A program made the position numbers and the translations under genes. DNA of 64,000 nt from Baylisascaris procyonis (lineage: Eukaryota; Nematoda; Chromadorea; Rhabditida; Ascarididae): positions 5,153,501 to 5,217,500 of the forward strand of contig JAZARR010000200.1 in NCBI GenBank assembly GCA_037389465.1, given 5' to 3'. Of the stretch, positions 1 to 13,500 are shown piece by piece. The notes beneath the pieces were generated by a model. It was given only the letters and a program-made list of their open reading frames with translations, did not search any database and was not told the origin of the DNA. The first letter of the stretch is position 1; every line of letters starts with the position of its first letter.

Positions 1-1496
1 AAATTTCTAGTAAGGCTTAGCAATGTTTCATTAATAGATGGGAACGTTGTGACGTTCTACTGCGTAGAGCAGTTTGATTGTGGTCGTAGAGCAGTGTGCG
101 TTATGAACTGTGCTTATAAGTATCGCTTTGATTCTATGAGTAGAGTACAAGGGGAGTGTTATTGCTCACTCTGTTATTTTTGCATTGTCAGCTGCGGTGG
201 TCGTCTAATAGTTTTTGTTTCATTGGGGGTGCATTGCCGACAAGGATAGGTGGCCAGAAAGAAGAATTCGGGTTATTAAAACATTGACGGTCGTTTGAGA
301 AAAATAACACTTGAGAGAGGAGATGGGAAGGCCGAATTTGAGATTCATTATCAGATATTTTTTAAACGAAATTCTATGAGTATGATGTTAGGATTCAGAT
401 AATATGACCTGAGGTTCAAGAGCATAGCGTGTGACTATAAGGTTACGAGTTGTGATATTATATATTTGAACGGTGAAGGATAATAAAGCGGAAGTGAATT
501 GGAGTGTGAAATGGAAATTATGGTAATAGCAATTGATGTGAGGTAACACACGTGAAACATTTTCGACCATCGCACTCATTCCCCGGGCTTTGAAATAAAT
601 AACCAAATATGGCTTTTAATTCTATAGAATATTATTGTTTTCCCTCCTTTCTACTCGTTACCTCTTCTTCATTCCCCCTTTTCCTTTCTCCTTCCTTCAT
701 TTACCTTCTCTCGATTCTTTTTTTGGAAATGCATTGTGATGTGATAATTTGTAAAAACATAAAATTTTTGAATGTACATAATATAAAATGTTGAATTTTA
801 ATGATCGTATAGGAGCCATATTTCATAGATGCGATAGTGTTGTTTTGCTTTCATTTTTGTTGATTGTAAAGACGGGAATGCTGTTAAATGTTTCATTCGT
901 AGTTTTTTTCTGAGTGTAAAAATGATTGACCGCGTCTTGAATTTATAGAAGTGCTTTGGTCCCATTCTCAAAATGGTCGCCGATTATACAACAGTTTTAA
1001 GGATTCGATAAGGCTTTTCATTGGTTATCGTTGATGGGGTGTAGTGTTGCCTCGAAATGATGGACACTTGAGTTGGAATGCTTTTTCAATTTAGGCTTAG
1101 ACTCCGGAGCCGATAATAAACTATCTTGTGTTGGCTATTACGATTTAATTGCTAGAGGTAAGCCATATAGCTAGGAGGTGGGAAGTTGCGAATAGCTGGA
1201 AGCACTGTAATGGTGAATTTAGTGACTTATTCTAATGTTTATTTTAAATATTAGTTTATATTGTGATGAATTAATAATGTTGTGCATTTTCTTTTCCGTC
1301 GACTTTTTCATCCTTTCTCACTTATCTCTGCCTCATCTTTTTTTTCTTATTTTCTCTCTTCCACTCTTTTTTCTTTCACAGTACTAGAGAGGAGAGTATT
1401 GTGTTTGGTTGATATTTGAGTTGGCTCATCCTATCTTATCTGACGTCATCTATGCAATGACGGCAATGTGCAGAGGTGAACGGATGGTAGAGACAT

Positions 1497-1565
1497 ATTT
1501 ATTTATTTATTTATTTATCTATTTGTTTGTTTGTTTATTTATCGATTTATTGATTGATTGATTTA
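1497..1565. repeat. Imperfect TTTA/TTGA simple repeat
   Basis: Tandem TTTA units pass into TTTG and TTGA units. Simple-sequence repeat with no coding signal. Confidence 0.85.
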
Positions 1566-3677
1566 TTTACTCAATTTGTCGTTATTTCATTTAATCATTG
1601 AATATCATCGAAAAATTTATTGAATGCAATCGTTTGCAAACTAAAAGTGTTTGCATTATGATCGCCTACTCAATAACACAAAAACTCTTTTGCAGAACAC
1701 AACGTTCAGTGCCTATAAATCGTAATAAATATTGAATTGTACTCCGTTGTATTTTTTCTTATATAACGAAATGCAATCGCATTCACTTTACAGGCGTGAA
1801 ACCTCTGATGGACAGTAATTTCCGATACTATTGAGCAGACATATAAAGCCAAGATAGAGGATTAATTACTGCCTACGTGGATGTCTAAGCTTATAGAAAA
1901 TTTGGAGGTAGTTGGTAGGGTACTGAGCGAATTTTTATGGGATCCTAAAGTATGATATCGTACGTAGTTAGTAATGCTGATTTATCAATGACTTGTGGGG
2001 CAGCAAATCGGGGAGCTTAAATATATTTGTACTTAGTGCTCCCATTAATTTCTAAAAATGGTATTGAGATTAAAAGGCATTCGACCGCATGATGACCTTT
2101 TCGCAACGAATTAGAGTGCGAAATTTTTTGTATTGAGGATTTAAAGGGAATTTCTCGCATATTCTTTTTTTTTTTTTGCCCTCCACATATGCAAAAATTA
2201 CCTGAAACAATATGCAATTTTATATGCGTATTATTTATAAAATATGTAGCCGTCTACCTGTGCCGTTTAGAGAATTTACCTTACCAGGTGGGCAAAGTTA
2301 CATTCGTATCAAGTTATGTTCTTTGCACTCAATATAATTATATGGGAATTTATAGCTATTGCGAATTTGTTGTGTAAGATGTTTAGTTGAATTTTTTTTT
2401 TTGTTTGCAGATTTTTTATCACTTGAATATATTATTTTTCTAACTCATAAGTGATTAATTTTATTTGACAAGGTTATTTTTGTATTATGAACATTTTTTA
2501 GCAATAAGAAATTGCTTAGAAGTAGAAATTTTAGTGTCTCGTTGAGAAAGCATCTCGAACGGTTCGTTGTTTCTATGTAGAGGAAGGAAGACGCCGTAAC
2601 CTATAAATTTGGGTAAGTTGAACCTGTTCGATTGCTTCGTTTAGGTTCACCAACTTTTATTTATGCATCTCTATTAATTGCGATTAAAATTTTCGATTTC
2701 GTTTTGATTTTTGTATCGTTTTTGCAAGCCGTTAAGCAAGAAATGAAACGATTAATTCTCTCTGGTCAGTGGAGGTTTGCTAAATATGCGGGAATACAAT
2801 TGATATGCGTATAAGTGCTGGTCATAGTGTTGCAGTGGTTTGCAGAGGATGCAACAGAGTTTGCGCACTTACGCACAGCCGGCTGCACTTTCCTATTTTT
2901 TATTAATTTAAGCTACAATGTTGTCATTCTAAATGAAATTGTTCAGATAAAATAATTGTAAACTCATTTTAATATTTTTGAGATATTTATTGGAATGAAA
3001 AAAAAAACTAAAGTTTTGGAAATTTTTTTGAGAAAAGACAATGTAAATGAGTAATCAGTAATTCTTTAAGCACAAGATTGGACTTCACTGCAACTGTTTT
3101 TACAGGTTCCGATATTTACGAAATCCATGTTTCGTTACTTGCGAGTAATTTAATATGGAATAGCTTCCTCTTATCTTTACACTAATTTATAGATATTACG
3201 ATGACAACGTTACTATATTGTACGTCTTTTAAGGAGTCTTTTAAGGAGCAAGCATAAAAGGATTTGGTATATATTCAGTGGAATTTGCATATTATTTTTT
3301 CTTTCATAATTATGAAAGTAAACAAAATACTTTTTTTCATTCAAAAAATAAAAAATAAAATTGGTTGTGGTTCGAAAAGTTTTATAACTTTAAAAAAAAG
3401 TAAAATCGGACCAATCATATGAGTTTTGCAATTCTTCTAGTAGTTATATTGTTGTATAATTTTGTTGAATTATGATTTGCATTTGTTATATAGTGTATAT
3501 GGTGGTGTATGGCTTGATTAAGCTCTATTCCATCAATGAAAGTGGCCATTGTATAGAAATGCTTTGACTTTGAAGGTATTAAGAGAAGTTCTTTAGTGCT
3601 TTTAGTTAATCAATGACGAGGGTGACATGGTGCTATAGCATTGTGTTTATTGTTTTTATTTGTTACTTTATTTATTA

Positions 3678-3803
<126 letters not shown>

Positions 3804-5453
3804 TGTTATTATTACTGTCACTGTTAATAAGTATTACTGTTATTACTATTAACATAGTTTTTTGTATGCTTTAATTATGCTTCAGTATTATAATATCGCA
3901 TGTGCTCTCCGTTGTGCACTCATTGGAACATAACTCGATAAAAATAACAGCGAATGAAGTTTTTCTTTATTTAAAAAAAATTTTATGTATTACTTCCGCT
4001 ACGTATGACATATGCGCCTTTATATCATGTTCATTTAGTTAATGATTTTCGTTTAGTTGTTTCGCTATTGTGATTTCTGAAGGAGATGGAATTGAGGCAG
4101 AAATCATTTGCAGATGATTGGACGTTCTGGATTATTTGCTGATATCGTTTGTCCTGATGATGAGGCTTGCTGGCGACCACATTGTCATTTTTGGCATTCG
4201 AAAGGTTTCTTCACTGAATTTTTTCTTTTTTAATTTTCAATCTTCATATTTATTATAATTTATAGGTATTTTTGAATCTATAGCAGCAGTTTTGTTTTTC
4301 GAAATAAAGCAGATATTACGTATTAGATTGCTATGCTGATTTAGAATTCTAATTTGTTTTTGTTAGTGCTATGACAATTGCGCCTTTTGACAAATGCGCC
4401 TCGACTCTGTGACAGCTTATTTAAAGCTTTGGATCATTTTTAAGCTGAGGTGAGCTTTTAATATTGAGCCTAAAGTTTTGTACATTTTTACGTCGAAATT
4501 TAAGGCGTTCATGTGCATTCATTTATTTAAGGGGCTATTGTTATCTCTTTTATGCGATCGCAAAGTGGAAGCGAAATGGGGTGTTGAGGTGCATGTGTCA
4601 TTTGGTAGTTACAGGTGTGGGTCAATAGTGACGCATCAATAATCATACATATTCGACCTATCATCTGCAGCTATGTGAGGTCATTTAATGTAGATGAGGC
4701 CTTATTTACTAACATACGGGAATAGGTAATCGCAAATGGTAATGAAATCTAAAGCTTCAGAAACAAAAAACAGGTTTATTGCTTTATCTAGCAACCATTA
4801 CTTTATACACTCTCATCACTTATCTCCGTATCAATATGGAGACTATTAGTCAACGTTCAGTTTCCAGCCGAATTTGTTAATAAAATGTTTAAGTGGGCGG
4901 AAGCAGATCCGTTTATGCTGCCGTAATGCATCCATCGATTGAGAGGTCGAATGAAGGGGGAATGATGTTTCTATTTGTTTCTAGCTGCATGGCTTCTGAT
5001 AGATGAAATAGTTTTCGAGAAGATCTTAAAAGTGTCTTCCTCCTTAAAAAATTCACGTTATTTTAAATACTATGCCACAAGTGGGCATCGTGCAGATAGA
5101 GATACGTCTGAATATTTATTCGGTTATATGTGGATGATGGAAGAGGAGCTCAGTATAACCCTGTTTTTTCTTAATTCTTTGGTTTAGTAATTAACCTCTC
5201 TCACGCGTTCTTCAGCTTTCCGATATACTGAAAAAGGTAATATTTCGAATCTTGTAGTCGGCATCAAGAATCTTTTTCCTTTGTCTTTCCTCCTTTCCTC
5301 TCGGTTGTGCTGCTCCCTGCCTCCCACAGCTTCTAACTCCTACATCCGTCGTAGTATGATTGTATAAATGAGAACCGGAAAGTGGTCTGGTTTACCTCTT
5401 TCCAACTTAAGTATAAAAATGATTTGCATAGAAAAAAGCAGTTATTTGTTCAG

Positions 5454-8400
5454 ATGACCCACCCCAGGAGCCGACGTCTTCGAATGATCAGCCATTTGTT
5501 GGGTACGTCGGCTACGTGAGTAATGGAGAGCTACAGCCGAGCTCGGCGAGCATCTCTGCAGATTCCTCTATATATGCCCCAATTGGCAACAGTTTGTTGA
5601 CTTATCAGCCAATAGGCATAGAGCCACAACCGTCCTCTTATATTGCATCGTTTTCAGGCACAACGAATGGTGCTATAGGTATGCTTTTATTATTCCTCAG
5701 GAACTAGTACTCTTATAATATAGTAATTTTGGGGGAACTGTTTTTTACATAGTTTAAGATCTTTGTATTAAACCAATTCCGTTTGAAAGTACTCTAACCA
5801 TTTTTCAAAATGGCTGACGTCGTGGCTGCTTACGAGATTATGCGCTTTCCGATGTCAGTTTCAGTTGAATTAGCCATTATTCAAAAATACTGTTGCTTTT
5901 ACATTCTTTACCTGTTTGCGATCGTTTAGGAAGGAGATTCTCTCTATTCGTTGCATTCTAGATGTGGGCAAATACAATCGCCATGTAATTTTTTAATGAT
6001 ATTTATGTAGCATTGAGGGAAATGCAATTCTGGACAGGTGTCGGTATTTTTTGCAGAACAAATTGTACCTAAAGAGCGCCGTAAACGAGGGATTTCTCCA
6101 CTTGTTGAGTTGCCGAAACCCAGATTGCCCATCGATCTACCTGTTGACGAAATCTTGGACCCGAGCAGAGATGCCGTCGTCCAGCCGAAGCAATCAACAT
6201 CCACAACAATAGAAAAGGGATCGTCTCGCGAGGTTGTCCTATATGATCCATTGTTAATGCATTGATGATTGAAACAGAATGTAGTCGTTGTACGAGGTTA
6301 ACCTTATCTCCCCGTTTCCCACTTTAACTATCATGTCGGCGTTTACAAGCGGCAAATGAACATATGAAATTGTTATTTGCTGATTGTGTATGGGAGTTGA
6401 CATTAATGATAAGAAGACATCCACTCATGTATGGTTTTGGGAGTTTAGTAGATTGCATAGATTTATTTATTCCTCCTTTTTTTTAACAATTCGTATATAT
6501 GAATAGTCATTTAATTAAGGACAATGCTGATGGTTTCTCAAAGCGGTCACTGTTGGGCTAAGAGCAGTGATTTAGCGATGTTGTTCCCTTGATTTAAAAT
6601 CGCATTCGTTTACCTCTTCATTGGTTTAGAGTTGTTCAATTACAAATGGCTATTCTGGCATTTGAGCAGACTTTCAGTTCGAAATGGTCTTTCATCGGCG
6701 CATTTATTTGTCATGTTCCTCTATATTCAAAGATGTTGGGTTATTTGATTGTGCTTTTGCTTATTCGAATTGACGATGCCTATATGCGGCTGTGAAATTA
6801 ATTGCAGCTTGCTTATACCAATGAAGAATGGATAGGGTGTTGATCCAGCACGTGGGGTGTTGATCGCATTGATATTGGGACGGATGGGAAATCGAGCTTG
6901 ATCTTATCGGAAGTGATCATTTGAACGCCATGCACTGAGAATGCATCAAACAATTGAATAACATGTGGACGTTAGAATAAGGCTGTCAAAAATGGAGCAG
7001 TAATGTTCTTCTGAATCAAAGGATGATCCACAAACAGGTGGAGGCTTCCAAATTCGACAGGAATGTTGGCACTGTTAAGAGGCATCTAGCCAAATTTGGT
7101 CTTTATTGATGATTATGGGGAGTCATCTACTTTGGAACAGATGAGCTTGCCTTAATTAATGTTTTTTCGTGAAATAAAGGTCGGTCATTCGGCTTTGATG
7201 GCATACTTAATGCCGATCAGGGAAAGAATTTTTTGTGAATGGCACGAAGCCGATTTTTGAAAGAGGTGGCAGGACTCCTTGGTATAGCTGACCTTCAGGT
7301 GTAGTGAGACGGTTTCGTTTTATCGATTCGCCGATGGCTTAACCACCAATAATTCATCGACTAAATCAGTGGCTTCTGTTCGCGGTGAATCAATATCCAT
7401 GACTATCTGTTCAAACTTAGATCAGTGAAGCAAAGGGATTCGGCTGCGCAGATTTTCTGACCAGAGCACAGTTCGGCTCTCAGTCCAATAAATGTGGCCA
7501 AAAATGCTTGCTACAACGAAAAATCAGAAAATTTCAAAAAGCGCTTTCGAGAAGAAAACTTGGGATCCTCCCAAAAGTATTCTCAGGAAGTTTCAAAAAT
7601 ATTGATGTATAGTTCTGAAAATTATTATAAGTAATTATGTACAATATTAAAATGTTGATTATATGAATCCATTCATAAGGCAACATAAGAGATATATATG
7701 AAGTAGTATTACGTTAACCACGCGGAATGTTTTTCTATGCCAACGATGGCTCCAAATGGCTGAATTTTTTGGTTTTTTTGAACACGAAAATGTGAATTTA
7801 CTTGTTTATTTAGAGATAATAAATAATTGAAAAAGAAAAGATGCATTGCAGCAGCCGAAAGGTGGACGTGAAAAGAAGCTAAATGACTACGCGAAGTCGG
7901 TGGCGGACATTGACACTCGTATAGAGGAACTTCAACGAAGAATCGAAGAGGAGAAAAGAGCAAAGGAACGGATCGTGCACGAAATTAAGGCAAAAGTCAA
8001 ATCGACAAGTGCCATCGATTACATACCATCAAAGAAGGTAAATTCCATCTTTATAATAAAAAGGGGAGGAAGGGGTTGATTTTAGTCGTCGTCTTGTGGA
8101 TTGGCATCGTTTTCTTCACTAGTCGTTTCATAATAGCTCATTTCGTTTAGAATGATCGATACAAAGAAAAGCCAAAGTCGTCCAGTGGATATTCGGGTGG
8201 TTATACGCCGACACCGATTGCTTTACTCAAAGCCGAGAAGGCAAGCGCAAAGGAAAAGCAGAAAGAAAACGAAAGACAGAAAGACAAGGTGAAGGAAACG
8301 ATGACTGAAGAAAGGATGAAGCAAAGAGTGGCATCAAAGGTGAAGAAGACGGCAAGTGGCAGTAGCGTTGAATCGACATCGTCGGCAAGGCAACCGAGAC

Positions 8401-10503
8401 CAAAGACGAAGTTCGAGGAAACCCTCTCAATTGAGGAGCTCTTCGACGATGATGTAGGCGGATTTATTCTTTAAGATTATTATTGATTTTGTTACTTATT
8501 TAGTTATTTTCTTTCATTGTTGATCGCATTCACTCTTGAACGTGGTCGGCTCATTTTGAATCTTGATTTATCGGTGCAAATTATGGACCTTTAGTTGGAA
8601 GATATGATAACTGAGGGTAGTGGGACTCTATCCTCCTTTTTAGTTGAAGAAGCGATTGCCCATATATGGTTTAGCTTCGCTATTGACTTTCGAATACTGG
8701 TCTTAATTAACGATTGCATAAATTTTTGAACAAGGTGAATGACAGTGAGGGTGGTGTATATAATGATGTTAGTGTGAAAGGATCGAAGGAAGTGGATACA
8801 ACGTGAGGCTGTTAGCTGCAAGGCAAAAGGCTGAGTTTGGGACCCCTTTCTTTAATTTCATTTTCTTCCTTCGCACTCTTTTTTAGATTGAGTGTATCCT
8901 TATATTTCTTTAATTTCAATTTTTCACTGAATCGGGCATTCTGAGGTAGGGCTGCAATTGATTATTCTCCCCTTTGTGAAGAACAAACACCACAAAGTGT
9001 TTTATCATAACCTTTTTGCTACGAGGAGACGCTCTTCATGGAGAAGGGAGGAATTGGAGGGGACGACATCAGAGAACGGTTGGACCACAAGAGGGGTTCC
9101 GAATAAAAAATCCGAAATAGATTTGCCAGAGGAGCGTGTTGGGGAGCGATATGGATGAGGAAGAAGAAACGGAGAAGGGATAGGTAGATGGGTCAAGCTA
9201 GAGCAACTTGCTGATTTCTACTGCTCAAATTTCCTTTGCGCAGCGCTCTACTCATTGTGGCTGATTCATTTCTGATTTGCGGTCCTCTTTCGCGTGGAGA
9301 CATCTCTGTTCTGCACAGTTTAACTTGATGATTAACTATTTAATGAAGTTTCAATGTTGATAGTTGAAAAGTCTATCGAAAATTGCAGGAACCCGCACCA
9401 AAGAAGACGCGAATTTCGAGGATCGATGGGAAGAGGGCGGAATCACCGCAACCGAAAGTAATAGACGAGCGAGTCGAAGCAGCCAAAAGAAGGATGGCTG
9501 AGACTGCTGCTGCACAGGTATTGTGCTGAAGTTGCAATCTCCAAGCTGTTTTACCTTTGTTCGCATATCGTAGATATTATCTTAGTAAGTGCAATGCCAC
9601 ACACTACCGTATTGGTGTAGATAGAAGTGTACCTTATGCAAGTGGGAAAGAAAAAGAAAAGGAAGGCGAAGGTTTATTGAATTATTTTTCATTGCTTAGT
9701 ATTGTCTTGTCGGTAGGAATCAGCGCTGGGTAGCTCCGAAGTCGGACTCCGCATTAAATTATTTGCATGCTGTATTCATGGTCGCATCAGCGTAATATCG
9801 ATTGCAATGTGCGGTAAATAGCGGGAGATCGACCAGTCTAATCCCGATCAATTGTGCACATAAATTTTGGGAGATTTAATTGCGGATGCGCAATCAAATC
9901 TTTCAAAGCAGATACAATCTTAATTTCTAGATATTTAACAGAGATATAAATATATGGAAGGACATCGATATAGATTCGAGTGTTATGATAGGATTGAAAT
10001 ATTTCAAATAATTTGAGGCAACGGCTCGGATGCGTATGGTGGCTAAGAAGAATAGCACTCCGAATGTGGCACAGCAACTGACCAGCAGATACGAGAGGTT
10101 GCAGAGAGAAAAAGAGGAAATTATGAAAAGGTGCATTTATTTCAAACTTTTGTGCATATCAGATGTAAGGCACTGGGGAGGGGGTGAGGAACGATATTGG
10201 CGCACTAGGATCCCAGGGGAAGTAATAGAGAACGGCAGGACCTCAGAGGAGCACCACGAAAGTTTTTAGTCGAAACTGTTGAAATGTGTGAACAGTATGA
10301 GAAAACGTAAGTAATGGTATAACGCTGTGAAATGCAGAGGTTACGGTCACCTAAGGCAAGAAACAAAAGGGAAGGCATGTAATGGGGAAGTGTTATAAAA
10401 ATCACTGCTGAGAAGTGCATAAAATATATCGGCCCAGAAGTTGGTGATTAGGATCGTTGATCCATTGCCGTTATGAGTGTGCTATATAGTCCATCCATAT
10501 ATG

Positions 10504-10577
<74 letters not shown>

Positions 10578-13500
10578 ATTTCATTTCATATTAAGCAGTC
10601 ATACTAAATCGAAAATTAGCGCACCAACGAATAGAGTTTTGTGGGCTTCTTTTAGCTTCTTTTGATCCCTAACTTCCATTTCCGCCAAATTTTTCTGTCG
10701 GAGTTTTCAGGAGGTTAAACTTCAATGACATTCTCATCCCAAAGTGCTGCCTTAATATCGCATATCTTGTTAGGTTTCTTCTGAATTTGCCACTGGTCAC
10801 ATATTGCAGTGCTAAAGTAGATTTTAGTTGTGCGCTATCCATTTGATTTATTGAGTTTTGATCTGTTATGGTTCATTTAGACCGCTGAGATGACAAGGTT
10901 CCGGCTTGCGAGATGGGAATCATCTGTTGAGAGAGCTTTTACAGTTTTCGATTCCAGCTCAGGAATACTCGCATTGCAGTAAGCAGAATCATTAGAATGC
11001 TTATTTAGGCGGCAAGGAGGCTGGTATTTAAACTATAATTGAGGGCTTTAAGGTTTTGAATATATTCATCATAGATATAAATGTGAGCATAGTGTTTATA
11101 CGTTTGCAGTTTCTCGTCAGTTTGCAGACTAGAAGGGAAAGCGACAAAGACGAAGACATCGGAAGAGGAGTACGACTATAAGGCGGGTGCTAGTGCGGCA
11201 ACTATCGCCAAAGGCGAAAAACGAATCGCTCATACCGTTAATGTATGCTGTTTGATAGCAATTTCTAGTGAGTGTCTTTCGATGAGAGCGGTTATTTTGT
11301 GGTGGAATGGGAGGCTACATGAATAAGGGAAGGCGGCTGAATTCACTAGATGATTTTGGGTCGGTTCTTCATGTGTTATCTTTGCTTTTATACGGTAATA
11401 ACCACTTCATTTTAAGTTGTTCTGACGGGGGTACATCAAAGATGGTACCGAGATTTCATTTCAATGACACATTAGTATGAAGGTTGTTTTTCTTTATTCG
11501 TAGTAATTAATATGATACACTTGGTTGATGCCAACCAAAAGTGATGCGATTTTCAAGGGGGAGTATGTTGAATGGAGTGCCGAAATTAAACACTCCGTCA
11601 TGCGGTCTAATTGCCGCATTAATATCCGACTTCTTAATGGTGAAGAGCATTGGTTGGTGAGAAGTATTCAGTCGACGAGCATTTATGTTGGTTGGTCTGC
11701 CGATTAATTATGCTACCGATTGGGATCAGCTCTCAGTAAATATGCAAATTTCCTTGACGGATGTTGTGGTTATGAGTCTAGCCACCAATCTACCTGTTCA
11801 AAAATCAGTCATGCATATATCTCATCTAATGTGTGCTATTTTCGATGGTTTCTAAGACATCTTCGAATGAAATCAGGATATGATACGAACGATAGTGCAG
11901 TAACTTTTAACAGTCGGCTGTATGCTGTCGATGGCATCGAAACTATTGCACTTACCGTTAGTGAAGGTGGCGAGGGTGTCCCTCAATAATAAGTGAGGAC
12001 GTTTAATTGGGATATCGTTGGATGCAAATTTGATTTAAGTATAACTCTGAGGTGCAAATCCTGCCTTCCTCATTCGAATTGAAGCGGGTGCAAATTAAAA
12101 TCTCCAAGGAAACATTCGACTTGTTGTGACTCGAGGTGTAAGGCAAAGATCCAGGTGGTGTAGAATGCCTGCGAATTTCTTAACGCTTTTAAGTATCTGT
12201 AGTTCTTTTTGAGATAATAGACTATCCTGCGATATGGTGTAAAGGGTCACTGAAAGGTGTACATTATACCCACCAGATTTCACTTCTTTCGCTTCATTGG
12301 GTCCCAATTTGGTACTACCAGAAATTTGAGCACACAGAGAGACGGAACCTACATGAACAAAGACATGGCGCCACTGTAATGCACTTTCGTTAAGCAATTT
12401 TGAATAAGCTGATAGGATAGGAGGTTTGTGCGGATAGTCGAATCAACTGGAATGGGAAGGCGTATTTTTGCATATTTAATCATTTTTGAATATCTTATTT
12501 AACTAATTCATGAATCCTCGTTATTTACCCACCGGGATGCTCGAATCATAAAAAATTATTCTTAGTGAAATTTATTATGTGGGATTTCGATGCGGTGCGT
12601 GGTGGGTTCCACGTTCGGTTTGTTTCATTCATCTCGAGGTGTTCGGGATGTCATCGCCGAATCCATCAGCTAACTGCCCTGAACGCTACGCTCACGGATT
12701 TCTTGCTACACGCTTGGTTGAGGTCGGATCTTACCGCATTGAGTGTAGTTGTTTCCTTCATCCAATCTCCTCCTTCCCCCCTCAACATGTCTCCTACATT
12801 CTCTGGATTCTCGTATTGGCAATTCAGCTGATCCTGGAGTGCTTTTATATGAACCGATATTATGGTTTTAGTCTGTGTCGAAGGAATCACGATCGTTTGC
12901 ATCACCGTTTGGATGGTTAAGTAGCCAGTAAAAATACGTACCGTTATTTGCTGGCATATTTCTTTTTTTCTTTTTGCGAACTTATTATAGGTGAGCGCGG
13001 TTTTGATGAGTGCAGCGTTACGGTAAATATGGGCAAACGTATGGTTACGGTACGATGCAAGTGAAGGATAGTTGGGTCACGGTCTTTATGAGTGGTCACT
13101 AGGTTGCGATCGTTGTGGATGATATTGCAGGTAACGAAGGCGGCTGCCATGAAGTTAATGCCCCTTGATCCGTATGCGCCATGTAAAGTACCTTACGCTT
13201 TGCGGACAAGGTATTTGGCGCTATTTCATGACGAATGCGTAAAGTTTTGCGCATCGGAGGAGGAGGCTATCATTCAGGTTAGTACTCAGCGTTGTTTATT
13301 TATCTTAAAATTTATTTGCAAGGTAGGCATCGTTCATGTTGAATCTTTGGTTGAATGGCATTGAATTATTTTCGATGGTCTAGAAATGACTGAAGAGATT
13401 AGATTCAGTTTCATTTATTTCAAGAAGCAGCAGGCATTGTGTGGCGAAGGTACACTTAAAATGAGACCGAATTCCTTGTATTTTTTTTTCTTTTTTATTG

